A DNA stretch of 15,339 nucleotides. Source: XYA12-FULL-58-9 sp001798605. Lineage in GTDB: Bacteria > Myxococcota > XYA12-FULL-58-9. Positions 6,831 through 14,600 of this stretch are shown here, piece after piece (the first letter of the stretch is position 1; every line of letters begins with the position of its first letter). A program made the translations under genes and the position numbers. The stretch covers positions 1-15,339 of the forward strand of contig DAINMX010000152.1 in the NCBI GenBank assembly GCA_036736205.1, read 5' to 3'. The notes under the pieces were generated by a model. It was not told where the DNA came from. It ran no database searches and saw only the letters and a program-made list of their open reading frames with translations.

Positions 6831-7172
6831 ATGGCACAATGTTACAAATGCGAGCGGCAGATACCTTATCTCGCGATGGTACGTGGGATCTTTAGGCACT
6901 TCGGTAGAAACTTCCGTCGACGTGTGCTGGTTGTTTTCAATTGCCCTCATTGTGGGACTGAATGTCAGGAAGCTGCTCTAACAGCGTACGGGTTTGTGGC
7001 TCTCGTCTTCCCCGTGGCGTTTGCGATGTTCGCCATCGCAGATCGTTGGAGAGTGCCGCTCAAGAACGAAACACTTGCCGTTGTCATCTTGTTGATCGTC
7101 CTAGTCCTTCACGGTCAATGGTGGCGCTACCTTTCGGTGATGAAGACGCCACATCGGTTTCCGTGGGAATAG
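6831..7172 (+). CDS. Small zinc-ribbon protein with two membrane helices
   Basis: A 113-residue protein 19 bases after the RCC1 gene, probably co-transcribed, with a GAGGGG ribosome site close to the ATG. Residues 4-7 (CYKC) and 38-41 (CPHC, with another Cys at 45) form a predicted zinc ribbon. Two hydrophobic helices follow (about 52-71 and 81-95), leaving a short basic tail. The layout resembles the small CXXC-linker-CXXC membrane proteins seen in many bacteria, but the linker here is 30 residues rather than about 20. The zinc ribbon would sit in the cytoplasm if the basic segment RNFRRR stays inside. Function unknown. Confidence 0.75.
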   Translation: MAQCYKCERQIPYLAMVRGIFRHFGRNFRRRVLVVFNCPHCGTECQEAALTAYGFVALVFPVAFAMFAIADRWRVPLKNETLAVVILLIVLVLHGQWWRYLSVMKTPHRFPWE

Positions 7173-7178
7173 GGCATT

Positions 7179-7793
7179 CACCTTCGAGGTCCCGCGGATG
7201 AAATCATCGACGTCACCATTCGCACAACCGGCGACTACGGCTTCGGCATCGAGCCGCAATGGGGTGGTGATATTGGCAGTATGCGCCGGGTCTTTGTCGA
7301 AACCAATGGACTGGGAGCCATGGCCATTGCCGCCCACGTCAATTGGGGTGCCGTCGTACACGAGATGGTCGGGGTCGATCTCACCACCGCGGGTGAGGCG
7401 GCGCACGGGATCGTTCTCGGAGCTGGTTGGGGCGATTGCGGAGCGATTGGGCGCATGGAGAATGTCATCATTCGCAGGGCGTCGGCGGCCACGTTGGGTG
7501 CCCACGCAATTGTCATCGAGGACGATGGCACCAACTGTTACGTCGACACTGTCCGCGTCCGAAACAACACCATCTGCACCATGGCGGGTGGCACCCCTTG
7601 GATCACACCTCTTGCTTCTGGACTCTCCAACGCAACCGTAACGTACGCCGACGTTCCGACCGTTCCCTTTGTTAACGACACTGTGGGGCCCTTTGGCGTT
7701 CAAACGTTTCCCTGGGGAGACCCCAGCTATGTCAACAACGACGGCACTCTCGATTGGAACCTGCAAACCCAGTGGGGGGGACCCTGCCCGTGA
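7179..7793 (+). pseudogene. 5'-truncated parallel beta-helix protein gene
   Basis: An open frame continues straight after the zinc-ribbon stop codon (TAG 7170-7172) and reads through to TGA at 7791-7793. Protein-like sequence begins at once, around DEIIDVTIRTTGDYGFGI, with no ATG, GTG or TTG before 7281. It shows successive beta-helix-like rungs (VTIRTT, RRVFVETNG, HEMVGVDLTTAG, ENVIIRRAS, DTVRVRNNTI) and a natural-looking C-terminus ending in WGGPCP with Cys. The N-terminal part and signal peptide that such a secreted protein needs are absent in all frames, so it looks like the 3' remnant of a gene whose front was deleted. A short product from ATG 7281 (170 residues) is possible, but I see no ribosome site for it. 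Confidence 0.6.
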
Positions 7794-7961
7794 GACTTGG
7801 ATCACACACAGTCGAAAAGGCGAAAGTTCCCATTGTTCCGACTTGATTCCCCGACACAAATAGTGCACAAGTGCAAGCCGCGTGGTCTATCGACCCGCAG
7901 GATGGTCTTAACCGTTCCGCGTTGCCTGAGTGCAAATCGGCCGGAATCTTTCACTCCCTTA

Positions 7962-7979
7962 AATACACAAAATACACAA
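7962..7979. repeat. Tandem 9-mer AATACACAA x2
   Basis: AATACACAA is perfectly duplicated (7962-7970, 7971-7979) in an AT-rich patch of the 279-base gap before the coiled-coil lipoprotein gene. It stands out against the GC-rich surroundings and may mark the promoter region of that gene. I could not identify convincing -35/-10 hexamers with correct spacing, and nothing else in 7794-8072 is recognisable. Confidence 0.5.
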
Positions 7980-8072
7980 TTAGAGATGCCGATGTCCGCG
8001 GGCGGAGCCTCTGGGGTGGTTCCCAAAGCGCCCAAACGCTGGCTGAATTAAAAAGGTGAAATGGAGTTTGTG

Positions 8073-8600
8073 ATGAAGAATTTCGTGATGTTGATGGTTT
8101 TCGGAGTAAGCGCTGTTGTTGCCTGCGTGCCCACGGCAAGTCGAGAGGAGTGTGCTGGTGCGTGCGCCAATCAGGCGAAGTTGCAGGGTCCGGCGGCCGA
8201 TCCTAACGCAGAAGCGGCAGCGAAAGTTGCAGCCGAGTTTGCGCCGAAGCTTGCCGACGCCGAGAAGCTCTTGGCTGACGAGGTGGGCAAGATTGACGCA
8301 GAAATGCAGCCCAAGCTCGCCAAGGCCCAGGGCAAGGCTAAGGACGCAATGGTCGCCGAGATCGCAAAAATGAAAGCAGACAAGACCGCAGAGCTGCAGT
8401 CCCAAATCGATGAGCTCAACCAGGCGAAGACCGCTGCGATCGCTGCCGCCGAAAGCAACGCCGCAATCGAGGCCAAGAAAGCCGCCGAGCAAGCACTGGA
8501 GACCTGCATCGAGAGTTGCACCACCGCTCAGACCCCCAAGCCCAAAGCGGACTGCCAGGCGCAAGCGGCTTCGCAGGACGACTTCGCGGCGTGCAAGTAG
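8073..8600 (+). CDS. Coiled-coil lipoprotein with twin CxxxC motifs
   Basis: A 175-residue predicted lipoprotein. ATG at 8073 is preferred to the in-frame ATG at 8061 because GGAG (8063-8066) lies 6 bases upstream and the signal peptide is then compact: MKNFVMLMVFGVSAVVAC, with Cys18 in a VVAC lipobox. After the lipid site come CAGAC (C27, C31), a long Ala/Lys/Glu-rich helical stretch (about 45-143), then CIESC (C145, C149) and two further Cys (161, 174). A Pro at 80, midway through the helix, suggests a helical hairpin, which would bring the two CxxxC motifs together for disulfide bonding. No enzyme motif is seen. It resembles small structural envelope lipoproteins in general but no family I can name. 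An isolated transcription unit, followed by a hairpin at 8653-8682. Confidence 0.85.
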   Translation: MKNFVMLMVFGVSAVVACVPTASREECAGACANQAKLQGPAADPNAEAAAKVAAEFAPKLADAEKLLADEVGKIDAEMQPKLAKAQGKAKDAMVAEIAKMKADKTAELQSQIDELNQAKTAAIAAAESNAAIEAKKAAEQALETCIESCTTAQTPKPKADCQAQAASQDDFAACK

Positions 8601-8652
8601 CCACTCCCGGCCCCGCTCTGTCATGGGGTGAGCCGTAGGTCGAGGACTCTAC

Positions 8653-8682
8653 GCCACTCGGTATGGTCGTTCACCGAGTGGT
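8653..8682. terminator. Hairpin between convergent genes, candidate terminator
   Basis: A perfect 9-bp stem CCACTCGGT / ACCGAGTGG (8654-8662 / 8673-8681), extendable by one G-T pair, with a 10-base loop. It lies in the 202-base gap between the coiled-coil lipoprotein gene and the convergent higBA operon, where a bidirectional terminator is expected. There is no T-run on either strand, so intrinsic termination would be weak. The rest of the gap shows nothing else. Confidence 0.45.
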
Positions 8683-8802
8683 CCCTCCATCATCTCGATT
8701 CCTCCGCGATAAACACCCAAAGGTGCAAGGTCGTGTGGCGCGCCCGGCTCGACTGTTTTAGAACTGCGGCGGTTGAAATGGCTGCATGAGTCGGTCGTAG
8801 TG

Positions 8803-9072
8803 CTACGCAACCTTTGCCCGCCTCTTCCGTGCGCGAGCGAGATCGAAGGTCGATTGAATATTCATCCAGAGCTTTGCGCTCGTTCCCAGCGCCTCAGCCA
8901 GCTGTAAAGCGGTCTCGGCGGTGACACCTCGTTTTCCGTTGATCAACTCGTTGAGCCGAGCACGCGTCCAACCCAATTGTTCAGCAAACGCGGTCTGGGT
9001 CATGCCCATTGGCTGTAGGAACTCCTCAAGGAGTATTTCCCCTGGATGAAATGGGTTTGTAGGTTCACGCAT
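8803..9072 (-). CDS. higA: HigA-type antitoxin (XRE-like HTH)
   Basis: An 89-residue antitoxin. ATG at 9072 has AGGAGG 7 bases upstream, whereas the longer in-frame start at 9150 would lie inside higB. The protein opens with the HigA signature NPFHPGEILLEEFLQPMGMTQ. The helix-turn-helix is at about 24-58 (TQTAFAEQLGWTRARLNELINGKRGVT), followed by AETALQLAEALGTSAKLWMNIQ, the conserved dimer helix. It binds HigB to neutralise it and represses the operon. It is the second gene, 11 bases after the toxin: the toxin-first order is characteristic of HigBA. Confidence 0.95.
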   Translation of the reverse strand: MREPTNPFHPGEILLEEFLQPMGMTQTAFAEQLGWTRARLNELINGKRGVTAETALQLAEALGTSAKLWMNIQSTFDLARARKRRAKVA

Positions 9073-9083
9073 GACCGCACCTC

Positions 9084-9374
9084 CTAGTGGCAGTCGATGA
9101 CCGACACATCGTGGACGTCTCCTTCCTGCCAGCGGAAAACAAGTCGCCATTGGTCATTGATTCGAATCGAGTAATATCTTTTGCGGTCACCCTTGAGGGC
9201 TTCAAGGCGATTGCCGGGGGGAACACGTAAATCGCTGAGCGATGCCGCATCGTGGAGGTAAAGGATCTTCCGGCGGGCGTTTCTCAGCAGCTCCTGGGGG
9301 AATTGTCGAGTCGTTTTGGTGGTCTTGTCGTCATACGAATCCTCAGCGAGCTTGTTGCCGAAGTCCATTATCAT
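9084..9374 (-). CDS. higB: HigB-type ribosome-dependent mRNA interferase
   Basis: A 96-residue RelE-superfamily toxin, first gene of the operon. ATG at 9374 aligns best with the usual HigB start and length. An upstream in-frame TTG (9413) overlaps the predicted -35, and ATG 9368 is an alternative two codons in. The conserved core is intact: NARRKILYLHDAASLSDLRVPPGNRLEALKG is followed by DRKRYYSIRINDQWRLVFRW, the HigB signature with basic and aromatic active-site residues, and a C-terminal His. Family knowledge predicts cleavage of mRNA in the ribosomal A site. No Shine-Dalgarno precedes the start, while the downstream antitoxin has a strong one. That arrangement could favour antitoxin synthesis. 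Confidence 0.93.
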   Translation of the reverse strand: MIMDFGNKLAEDSYDDKTTKTTRQFPQELLRNARRKILYLHDAASLSDLRVPPGNRLEALKGDRKRYYSIRINDQWRLVFRWQEGDVHDVSVIDCH

Positions 9375-9383
9375 TATTATTTG

Positions 9384-9413
9384 ATAGTATCGGTATTCGA
9401 TAACTTCGGTCAA
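9384..9413 (-). promoter_or_regulatory. higBA promoter with palindromic operator
   Basis: On the minus strand, TTGACC (9413-9408), an 18-base spacer and TACTAT (9389-9384) form a plausible sigma-70 promoter whose start would fall near 9377, about 3 bases before the higB ATG. An inverted repeat TATCG-gtatt-CGATA (9388-9402) lies in the spacer and overlaps the -10, a fitting HigA operator. Confidence 0.6.
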
Positions 9414-9484
9414 GAGGATTCATCGATTTCGAAACTGCACTTGGGGTGGTGAACAACTTGTTCGGTTCTATTGATGATGTTGAA

Positions 9485-9561
9485 TGGCGCGCGATACAAG
9501 ATTCGAACTTGTGACCTTTGGCTTCGGAGGCCAACACTCTATCCAGCTGAGCTAATCGCGC
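9485..9561 (-). tRNA. tRNA-Arg (anticodon CCG)
   Basis: A 77-base cloverleaf on the minus strand. The acceptor stem is GCGCGAT / ATCGCGC (7 bp), the D-arm is GCTC-AGCTGGATA-GAGT, and the anticodon arm is TTGGC-CTCCGAA-GCCAA with anticodon CCG, reading CGG (Arg). The T-arm is ACAAG-TTCGAAT-CTTGT, the discriminator is G, and CCA is encoded in the DNA (9487-9485). All stems pair, with a single G-T in the D-stem. It lies just upstream of higBA on the same strand, with a separate promoter for each. Confidence 0.97.
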
Positions 9562-9576
9562 TAACCAGTGCAGCGC

Positions 9577-9604
9577 ATCTAACGCTTGTCGGGAGGGTCG
9601 TCAA
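9577..9604 (-). promoter_or_regulatory. Promoter of tRNA-Arg
   Basis: Minus strand TTGACG (9604-9599), a 16-base spacer and TTAGAT (9582-9577) predict a start about 9 bases before the tRNA 5' end at 9561. The sequence right after the -10 is GC-rich (GCGCTGC), as in stringently controlled stable-RNA promoters. Confidence 0.65.
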
Positions 9605-9608
9605 GGGT

Positions 9609-9627
9609 AGACGATGATCCATCGTCT
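9609..9627. other. 8-bp perfect hairpin in gap between divergent units
   Basis: AGACGATG / CATCGTCT with a 3-base ATC loop, directly upstream of the tRNA-Arg promoter and about 140 bases before the outer-membrane-protein gene. It is followed by only two further T on the plus strand, so it is a poor terminator; it may be a regulator-binding palindrome. Nothing else is recognised in 9628-9769. Confidence 0.4.
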
Positions 9628-9769
9628 TTGCATTCTGTCGAGGCAGGTGGGGCCCGTGGGGCAGGTGTGATATGTGGTTGGTGCGAGCCTGAGGATTCTG
9701 CGTCGTGGCTGCCTTGTAAACCCAAAGGGCAGGTGGAATACTTTCGTGTGGAATATCTGGGAGGTTGAT

Positions 9770-11548
9770 GTGACACCTGCGGTTTTCGTCATGTGTGTGA
9801 GTGGGGTTCTGAACCCCACCGCAATCGCCGCATTCCCGGCATTGGCGGGTGTCGAGGCTGGGGCGCGATCCGCAGATCTCGGTGGCTCACGGGATTGGGT
9901 GGCGCGCGCAACCCCCGTGGAGTCACTGCGTGTCACAACCGACTTGCCCGAGGTGACGATCAAGCTCAATCGGCGGCAAACCAATGGGGTGCTGTTGGCA
10001 CCGGGGCAGAGCATCGATTTCAAAATCGCGGGAGCGGGGCGCCTTGCTGTGGTGGCGTTTCAGGTCTTGGCCCCCGGCAAAAAGAAGGCCAGCAAGAACG
10101 TGACTGTGAAGGTCACCGCCGACGGTGTGACACAGAAACCGGTTTCGTTTCGTGGCAAGCTCGACCGCAAGGCGAAGCTCATCGGAACCCGAACCAGCTC
10201 CGTGACCAGTTCCAAGAGTTTGTTGGTTCGATTGCTCGAGGGCGACCACGTCGTATCCATTTCTGTTCCGAAATCGAGTACCTCGGCCGTGGTCGAGCTA
10301 CAGTTCTATCCGGGCAAGTCGATGTCGGCGGCATCGGTGTTTTTTTCGCTCCCATCTGCCGAGGACAAGCCGGTTGCAGTCGCGGCACCCTCCAAAGTGG
10401 CGCGAAGCGACGCAGTCACCGAGACCCAGCCGTGGTCTGGGCTGCAGAAACGCATCGAGAACAGTGAGATTCGCGACGGCGAGGTGGGCAGCTATGAAAT
10501 CCTCACCCTTGCCGATGCCACCGATGGCGGCACGGAGATTTACGCGCACGTGACCGCGGAGAAACCCTATCAGGTCTTATGTGATGGGCCGGGCGTGGTT
10601 ACCGTGCGCTTGCATCGGTTGTCAACGGGGGCGGCACTGCCCGCGAGTGAGAACCTGATCATTCTCGAAAATGACGTTCTGCTGCAGTCCTTCGATCTAA
10701 CGGGGGAAGCGTCGGAGACACTCAGTGCGGTGGGCAAGCCAGACATCAAGGTTGCGATGGCCAATGAGTACAAGCTGAACCTCGGACCGAAACTCAGTCG
10801 TTTTTCGTTTCAGCCTTCAGAGTCTGCAGTGGATGGCTTGGCTGTCCGATACACGTTTGCGCCGCAGAAGAAAGATTCAGCGATGTCCCTGACTCTGGAC
10901 ATCGGCGATGAGTTCGGCCTCGGCGGCGATCTCGGGGGGGGCACCACCATCACCGAAGTGGCGGAGCGCGAGAAGGTCGTAAAGATTGAGGTCGAGAAGG
11001 TCATCCGTGTCGGCGAAGAGCGGGAGGAGACAGTCGGTGTGGCTGTCACCGCTGGGGTCGCGTTTCCGACGTGGGGCGGTGTTCCGGCCCCGACCGCCGG
11101 CATCGAGATGCAGTGGGTGTTGCCCTTTGCTGATGGATTGATGGCGCTTTGCACCGAGGGACAGGCTCAGCGTCACACCTTGCTTGGCTACGGTGCTGAT
11201 ACGGCGGCCGTCGAGCTACGCAGTCGTTCGTTCATCTGGGTCGTGCCCGTGCGGGTTGGACCCACCTTCCGTTTTCCCGTGGGCGAGTCGGTTCGTTTTG
11301 CTGTCGGAGCGCGCGGCAGCTTCTATTATTTGACGGGTTCGAGCAACTCCCGTGGTGGTGAACGCAGTGACTCGGCTGTTGCGTGGGGGGCGGCGGGCAT
11401 CGCATCTTTCGAGTTGCGACTGGGTGCCGGTTGGTGGGTACTCGATGCCGGTTATGGTTGGGCACAGTCCGTCGACGTGGGTGACGCGATTCGTGGGTTT
11501 TCCCCGGCGGCCATTGAGGTTGGGACCCGCTTTCGCTTCGTGCTCTAA
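9770..11548 (+). CDS. Outer-membrane beta-barrel protein with two tandem beta-sandwich domains
   Basis: A 592-residue exported protein of no family I can name. GTG at 9770 is chosen: GGGAGG lies 5 bases upstream and the product starts with a hydrophobic signal-like segment (AVFVMCVSGVLNPTAIAA), although its n-region lacks a basic residue. The in-frame start at 9674 lacks a ribosome site. Residues about 55-182 and 240-365 look like two copies of one beta-sandwich module: GAGRLAVVAFQVL and then LLVRLLEGDHVVSISV, against GPGVVTVRLHRL and then EYKLNLGPKLSRFSF. Residues 396-421 are a charged, Val-rich linker (EREKVVKIEVEKV). Residues 422-592 show about eight amphipathic strands (VGVAVTAGVAF, AGIEMQWVL, FIWVVPVRVGPTFRF, RFAVGARGSFYYL, IEVGTRFRFVL), a small barrel ending in a beta-signal-like aromatic C-terminus. 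It precedes the giant Ig-like gene by 56 bases, probably as an operon. Confidence 0.85.
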   Translation: MTPAVFVMCVSGVLNPTAIAAFPALAGVEAGARSADLGGSRDWVARATPVESLRVTTDLPEVTIKLNRRQTNGVLLAPGQSIDFKIAGAGRLAVVAFQVLAPGKKKASKNVTVKVTADGVTQKPVSFRGKLDRKAKLIGTRTSSVTSSKSLLVRLLEGDHVVSISVPKSSTSAVVELQFYPGKSMSAASVFFSLPSAEDKPVAVAAPSKVARSDAVTETQPWSGLQKRIENSEIRDGEVGSYEILTLADATDGGTEIYAHVTAEKPYQVLCDGPGVVTVRLHRLSTGAALPASENLIILENDVLLQSFDLTGEASETLSAVGKPDIKVAMANEYKLNLGPKLSRFSFQPSESAVDGLAVRYTFAPQKKDSAMSLTLDIGDEFGLGGDLGGGTTITEVAEREKVVKIEVEKVIRVGEEREETVGVAVTAGVAFPTWGGVPAPTAGIEMQWVLPFADGLMALCTEGQAQRHTLLGYGADTAAVELRSRSFIWVVPVRVGPTFRFPVGESVRFAVGARGSFYYLTGSSNSRGGERSDSAVAWGAAGIASFELRLGAGWWVLDAGYGWAQSVDVGDAIRGFSPAAIEVGTRFRFVL

Positions 11549-11604
11549 GTGACGATGAGGCTTGGGCCAGGTTGGCGCATCTTCGAAATGAGTGAGGCGT
11601 GGTG

Positions 11605-14600
11605 ATGAAACGACCTGATTGGAAGATTCTGGCTGGACTCCTCGTCGGCAGCCTGTCTGTTGGTTGTGAGCCAAAGGTTGCCATTGAGTTGCCACCAGTC
11701 GCCGACGCCGGCTTTGACCAAGTCGTCTTGGTGGGCGACACGGTCATTCTCGATGGCTCCCGCAGTCGCCGTGCGGACGGTGAGCTTCCTGATCTGCAAT
11801 GGTCACGGGTTACCTCTCCAGCTCAGAGTGGTGCCGTCCTTTCCAGCTCGACCGTGTCGTCGCCCACTTTTGTCGCAGACGTCGAAGGCACCTACATCTT
11901 CCGACTCATCGCCCGTCATGGTGCCGTTGTGAGTGCCCCCGATTTTATCAACGTCATGGCGCGTTCAGCTTTGACAGTCGATTGGACGGTGCCCAACAAT
12001 GGGGCCGCAGATGTGTCGGTGAGCACGCCCCTGGTGGTTGCGTTTTCCACGCCGGTTCAGGTGAGCTCGATTCACTCCGGAACCATTGGCATTTCTGGGC
12101 CGGCGGGTCCGGTGCGTTGCAGCGCCGCACTCGAGCCTGGCTATCGGATCGCCGTACTCACGCCATTGGCCCCATTGCTGCCCGGCGTTAACTACAAGCT
12201 GACAATCTCGCAGGGCGTGACCGATCTCTACGGTGGCACCTTGGCGCAGCCCGTCACGATTTGGTTTACGACTGCTGCGACAACAACAGACAATCAACCA
12301 CCTGTGGTCACGGCGACGGACCCAGCTTCGGCTGCGGTTGTTGACGCTGGTGTTGTTGTGCGTGCGGTGTTTTCTGAGCCCATTGCGTCAACGAGTTTGA
12401 CCCGAGCCAGCTTCACCGTTGCCAACAGCGCCTCTGTCGAAGTTTCTGGCGTTCGTACCATCGGGGCAGGGGGGGTGGTTGCTGTCTTCGCCGCGGATGC
12501 GGCCCTCACCGCGGGAGAGACCTACACGGTGACGTTGACTGATGGGATCACCGACCAGGTCGGCAATGCCCTCGACGGCGATCACGACGGGGTGGCGGGC
12601 GGCTCCTATCAATTCACATTCGTCGTCACCACCGCGCCTGATATGACGCCGCCAACGGTGACCCAAGTTGTTCCGGGTGATGGATTTGTTGAGGTTGGTC
12701 TGGGTACAATGGTGGAGCTTGAGCTCTCTGAGCCAGTCGACCCGGCGACCGTGACTTCCGCAAGCATCATTCTTGCCCCAGTGGCCGTCCCCGAAACGCC
12801 CGTTGCAGCAACTGTCTCACTCGATATGACTCGCATGTTGGTGACCCTGGAGCCCGATGTCTGGTTGGCACCCGGCACTACATTCGTCGTGACGGTCACG
12901 GACGCCGTGACCGATCTCGCTGGTAACGCTCTCGATGGCGACGGCAACGGAGCGGCGGCGGGCTCCTTCGTGAGTCGTTTTTCCACTGGCAATCCGACTG
13001 GGACCACGGGTGTCTTGACTGTCGTCGAGTCGTTCTTTCCCGGCGAGAACTTGCAGGTCGAGCTCACCGACACGGACCTCAACGTCACCTCAGCCGCCGA
13101 CATGGCGACGGTGATTTTGTTGACGAGCTCTGGCGAGAATGAACCCCTCGAATTGCTGGAAACCGGGCCTGCGAGTGGCATTTTCATCGGCTCAATTTCC
13201 ACCTCATTTCGAGATACGACTCCTGGCTTCGATGATGACGGCACTCTTACTGTGCAGGCATCCGAGACGGTGACTGTCATTTACAATGACCAACTCACGG
13301 CCCTTGGGACTCCGGATTCGATCACCGCCGTCGTGTCCGTGGTCGGCGGTGTCGATGGCACCGTGTCGGTTATCAATGTGCCTGGAAACGCAGTCGAGGT
13401 CACAGTCGAAGACGCCGACGTAGTCGCCAACCCCACCACCGGCACCGACGTTTTGGGTTGCGGTGCGACGAACCCCTGCGTGCGCATTTCTAGCCCATCC
13501 ACTGGTGACGGCGAGGACATGCCGCTGCTTCTCGAGTCGACCGAGGGGAGCTTCTCGGCCGTGGTGGCTCTTGCCGTGTCAGCAACAGCCGTGCCGGGCA
13601 ACGGCATTCTCGAAATCGCAGGTGCCGCCACCGTAGAGGTTTCTTACATTGATGGACTCCGTGCCAATGGGGACAACCGCGGCGTTTCGGTCCTGGCGTC
13701 GACGAACCTCTCGCTGCACCATGTGGTGATTCGCGACCAACCCAACGGCCGCGGCAGCGCGGTGGAGGCGATGACGATCTCCGCCGATGATTCTGTCGTT
13801 TTCTATGCCGCGGGGTATGACGACCAAGGCGGCTATCTCGGTGACCAGTCGGTGGACTGGAGTGTTGCAGGCGGCATCGGCATTCCCACGCCAATAGGAG
13901 GAATGTCGACCACCTTCACAGCAATCACCGTGGGATTTGGAACGGTGACCGCGACGCACCCGGACTCCTCCGTTGGCCCTGATTCGACCGGATTGATTGA
14001 GGTCGTCGCGGGCGGGCTCGCCTACGTCCTCATTCGTGATGCCAGTGATGGCGTTGGCAACGAGGTCGGAGGTATGACTCTGCGGACCGACGATACCCGA
14101 ACATTGTACTCGGCTGGCTACGATGCCGATGACAACTTCGTTGGCAACACCGTGGTTACCTGGTCGGTGACGGGCAGCATTGGCAAAGTGTCTCCCGCGA
14201 TTGGCTCGTCGACCCAATTTAATCCGACGACCATTGGCACGGGGCGAATTTGGGGTACCCACGCCAGCACCTGGGTTTCCGTGGATCATACCGGCGACGT
14301 GGTGGTGAGCGGTGGCAATCTCGCCGCGGTGGTAATCTATGACGCTCCAGGTGGGCCGACTGGCGGTGGTGCACAGGTCGGAGACCTCAGCATCACCACG
14401 GATGACGATGTAAGTTTCTTTGCTGCCGGTTTCGACGCTGATGGCAATTATCTTGGCGATCAGTCGGTGACCTGGCGTGTGGTCGGCGGCATCGGCGAGG
14501 TGTCACCGAACATAGGCTCCAGCACGACGTTCAACCCCACTGATTTGGGCCCAGGGCAAGTCATTGCAGACCATGCGAGTGCGAGGGACGCATCCACAGG

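Noticed and set aside
7101..7868. 255-codon minus-strand ORF across the zinc-ribbon end and the beta-helix remnant
   Set aside because: The plus strand shows beta-helix-like rungs here; the minus-strand product has no recognisable motif.
8736..9492. TGGCGCGC at 8736-8743 and at the tRNA-Arg 3' end (9485-9492) as attachment sites flanking higBA
   Set aside because: Only 8 bases of alternating GC, with no integrase or other mobile gene between them; chance is likely.
9674..9769. Upstream in-frame start for the outer-membrane protein
   Set aside because: No Shine-Dalgarno and a non-signal-like Arg/Trp-rich extension; GTG 9770 has GGGAGG 5 bases upstream.
12609..14289. Minus-strand ORFs of 223 and 236 codons inside the giant Ig-like gene
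   Set aside because: Composition (Ser/Thr/Val or Arg/Gly/Asn) mirrors the plus-strand repeats; the plus strand is clearly coding throughout.
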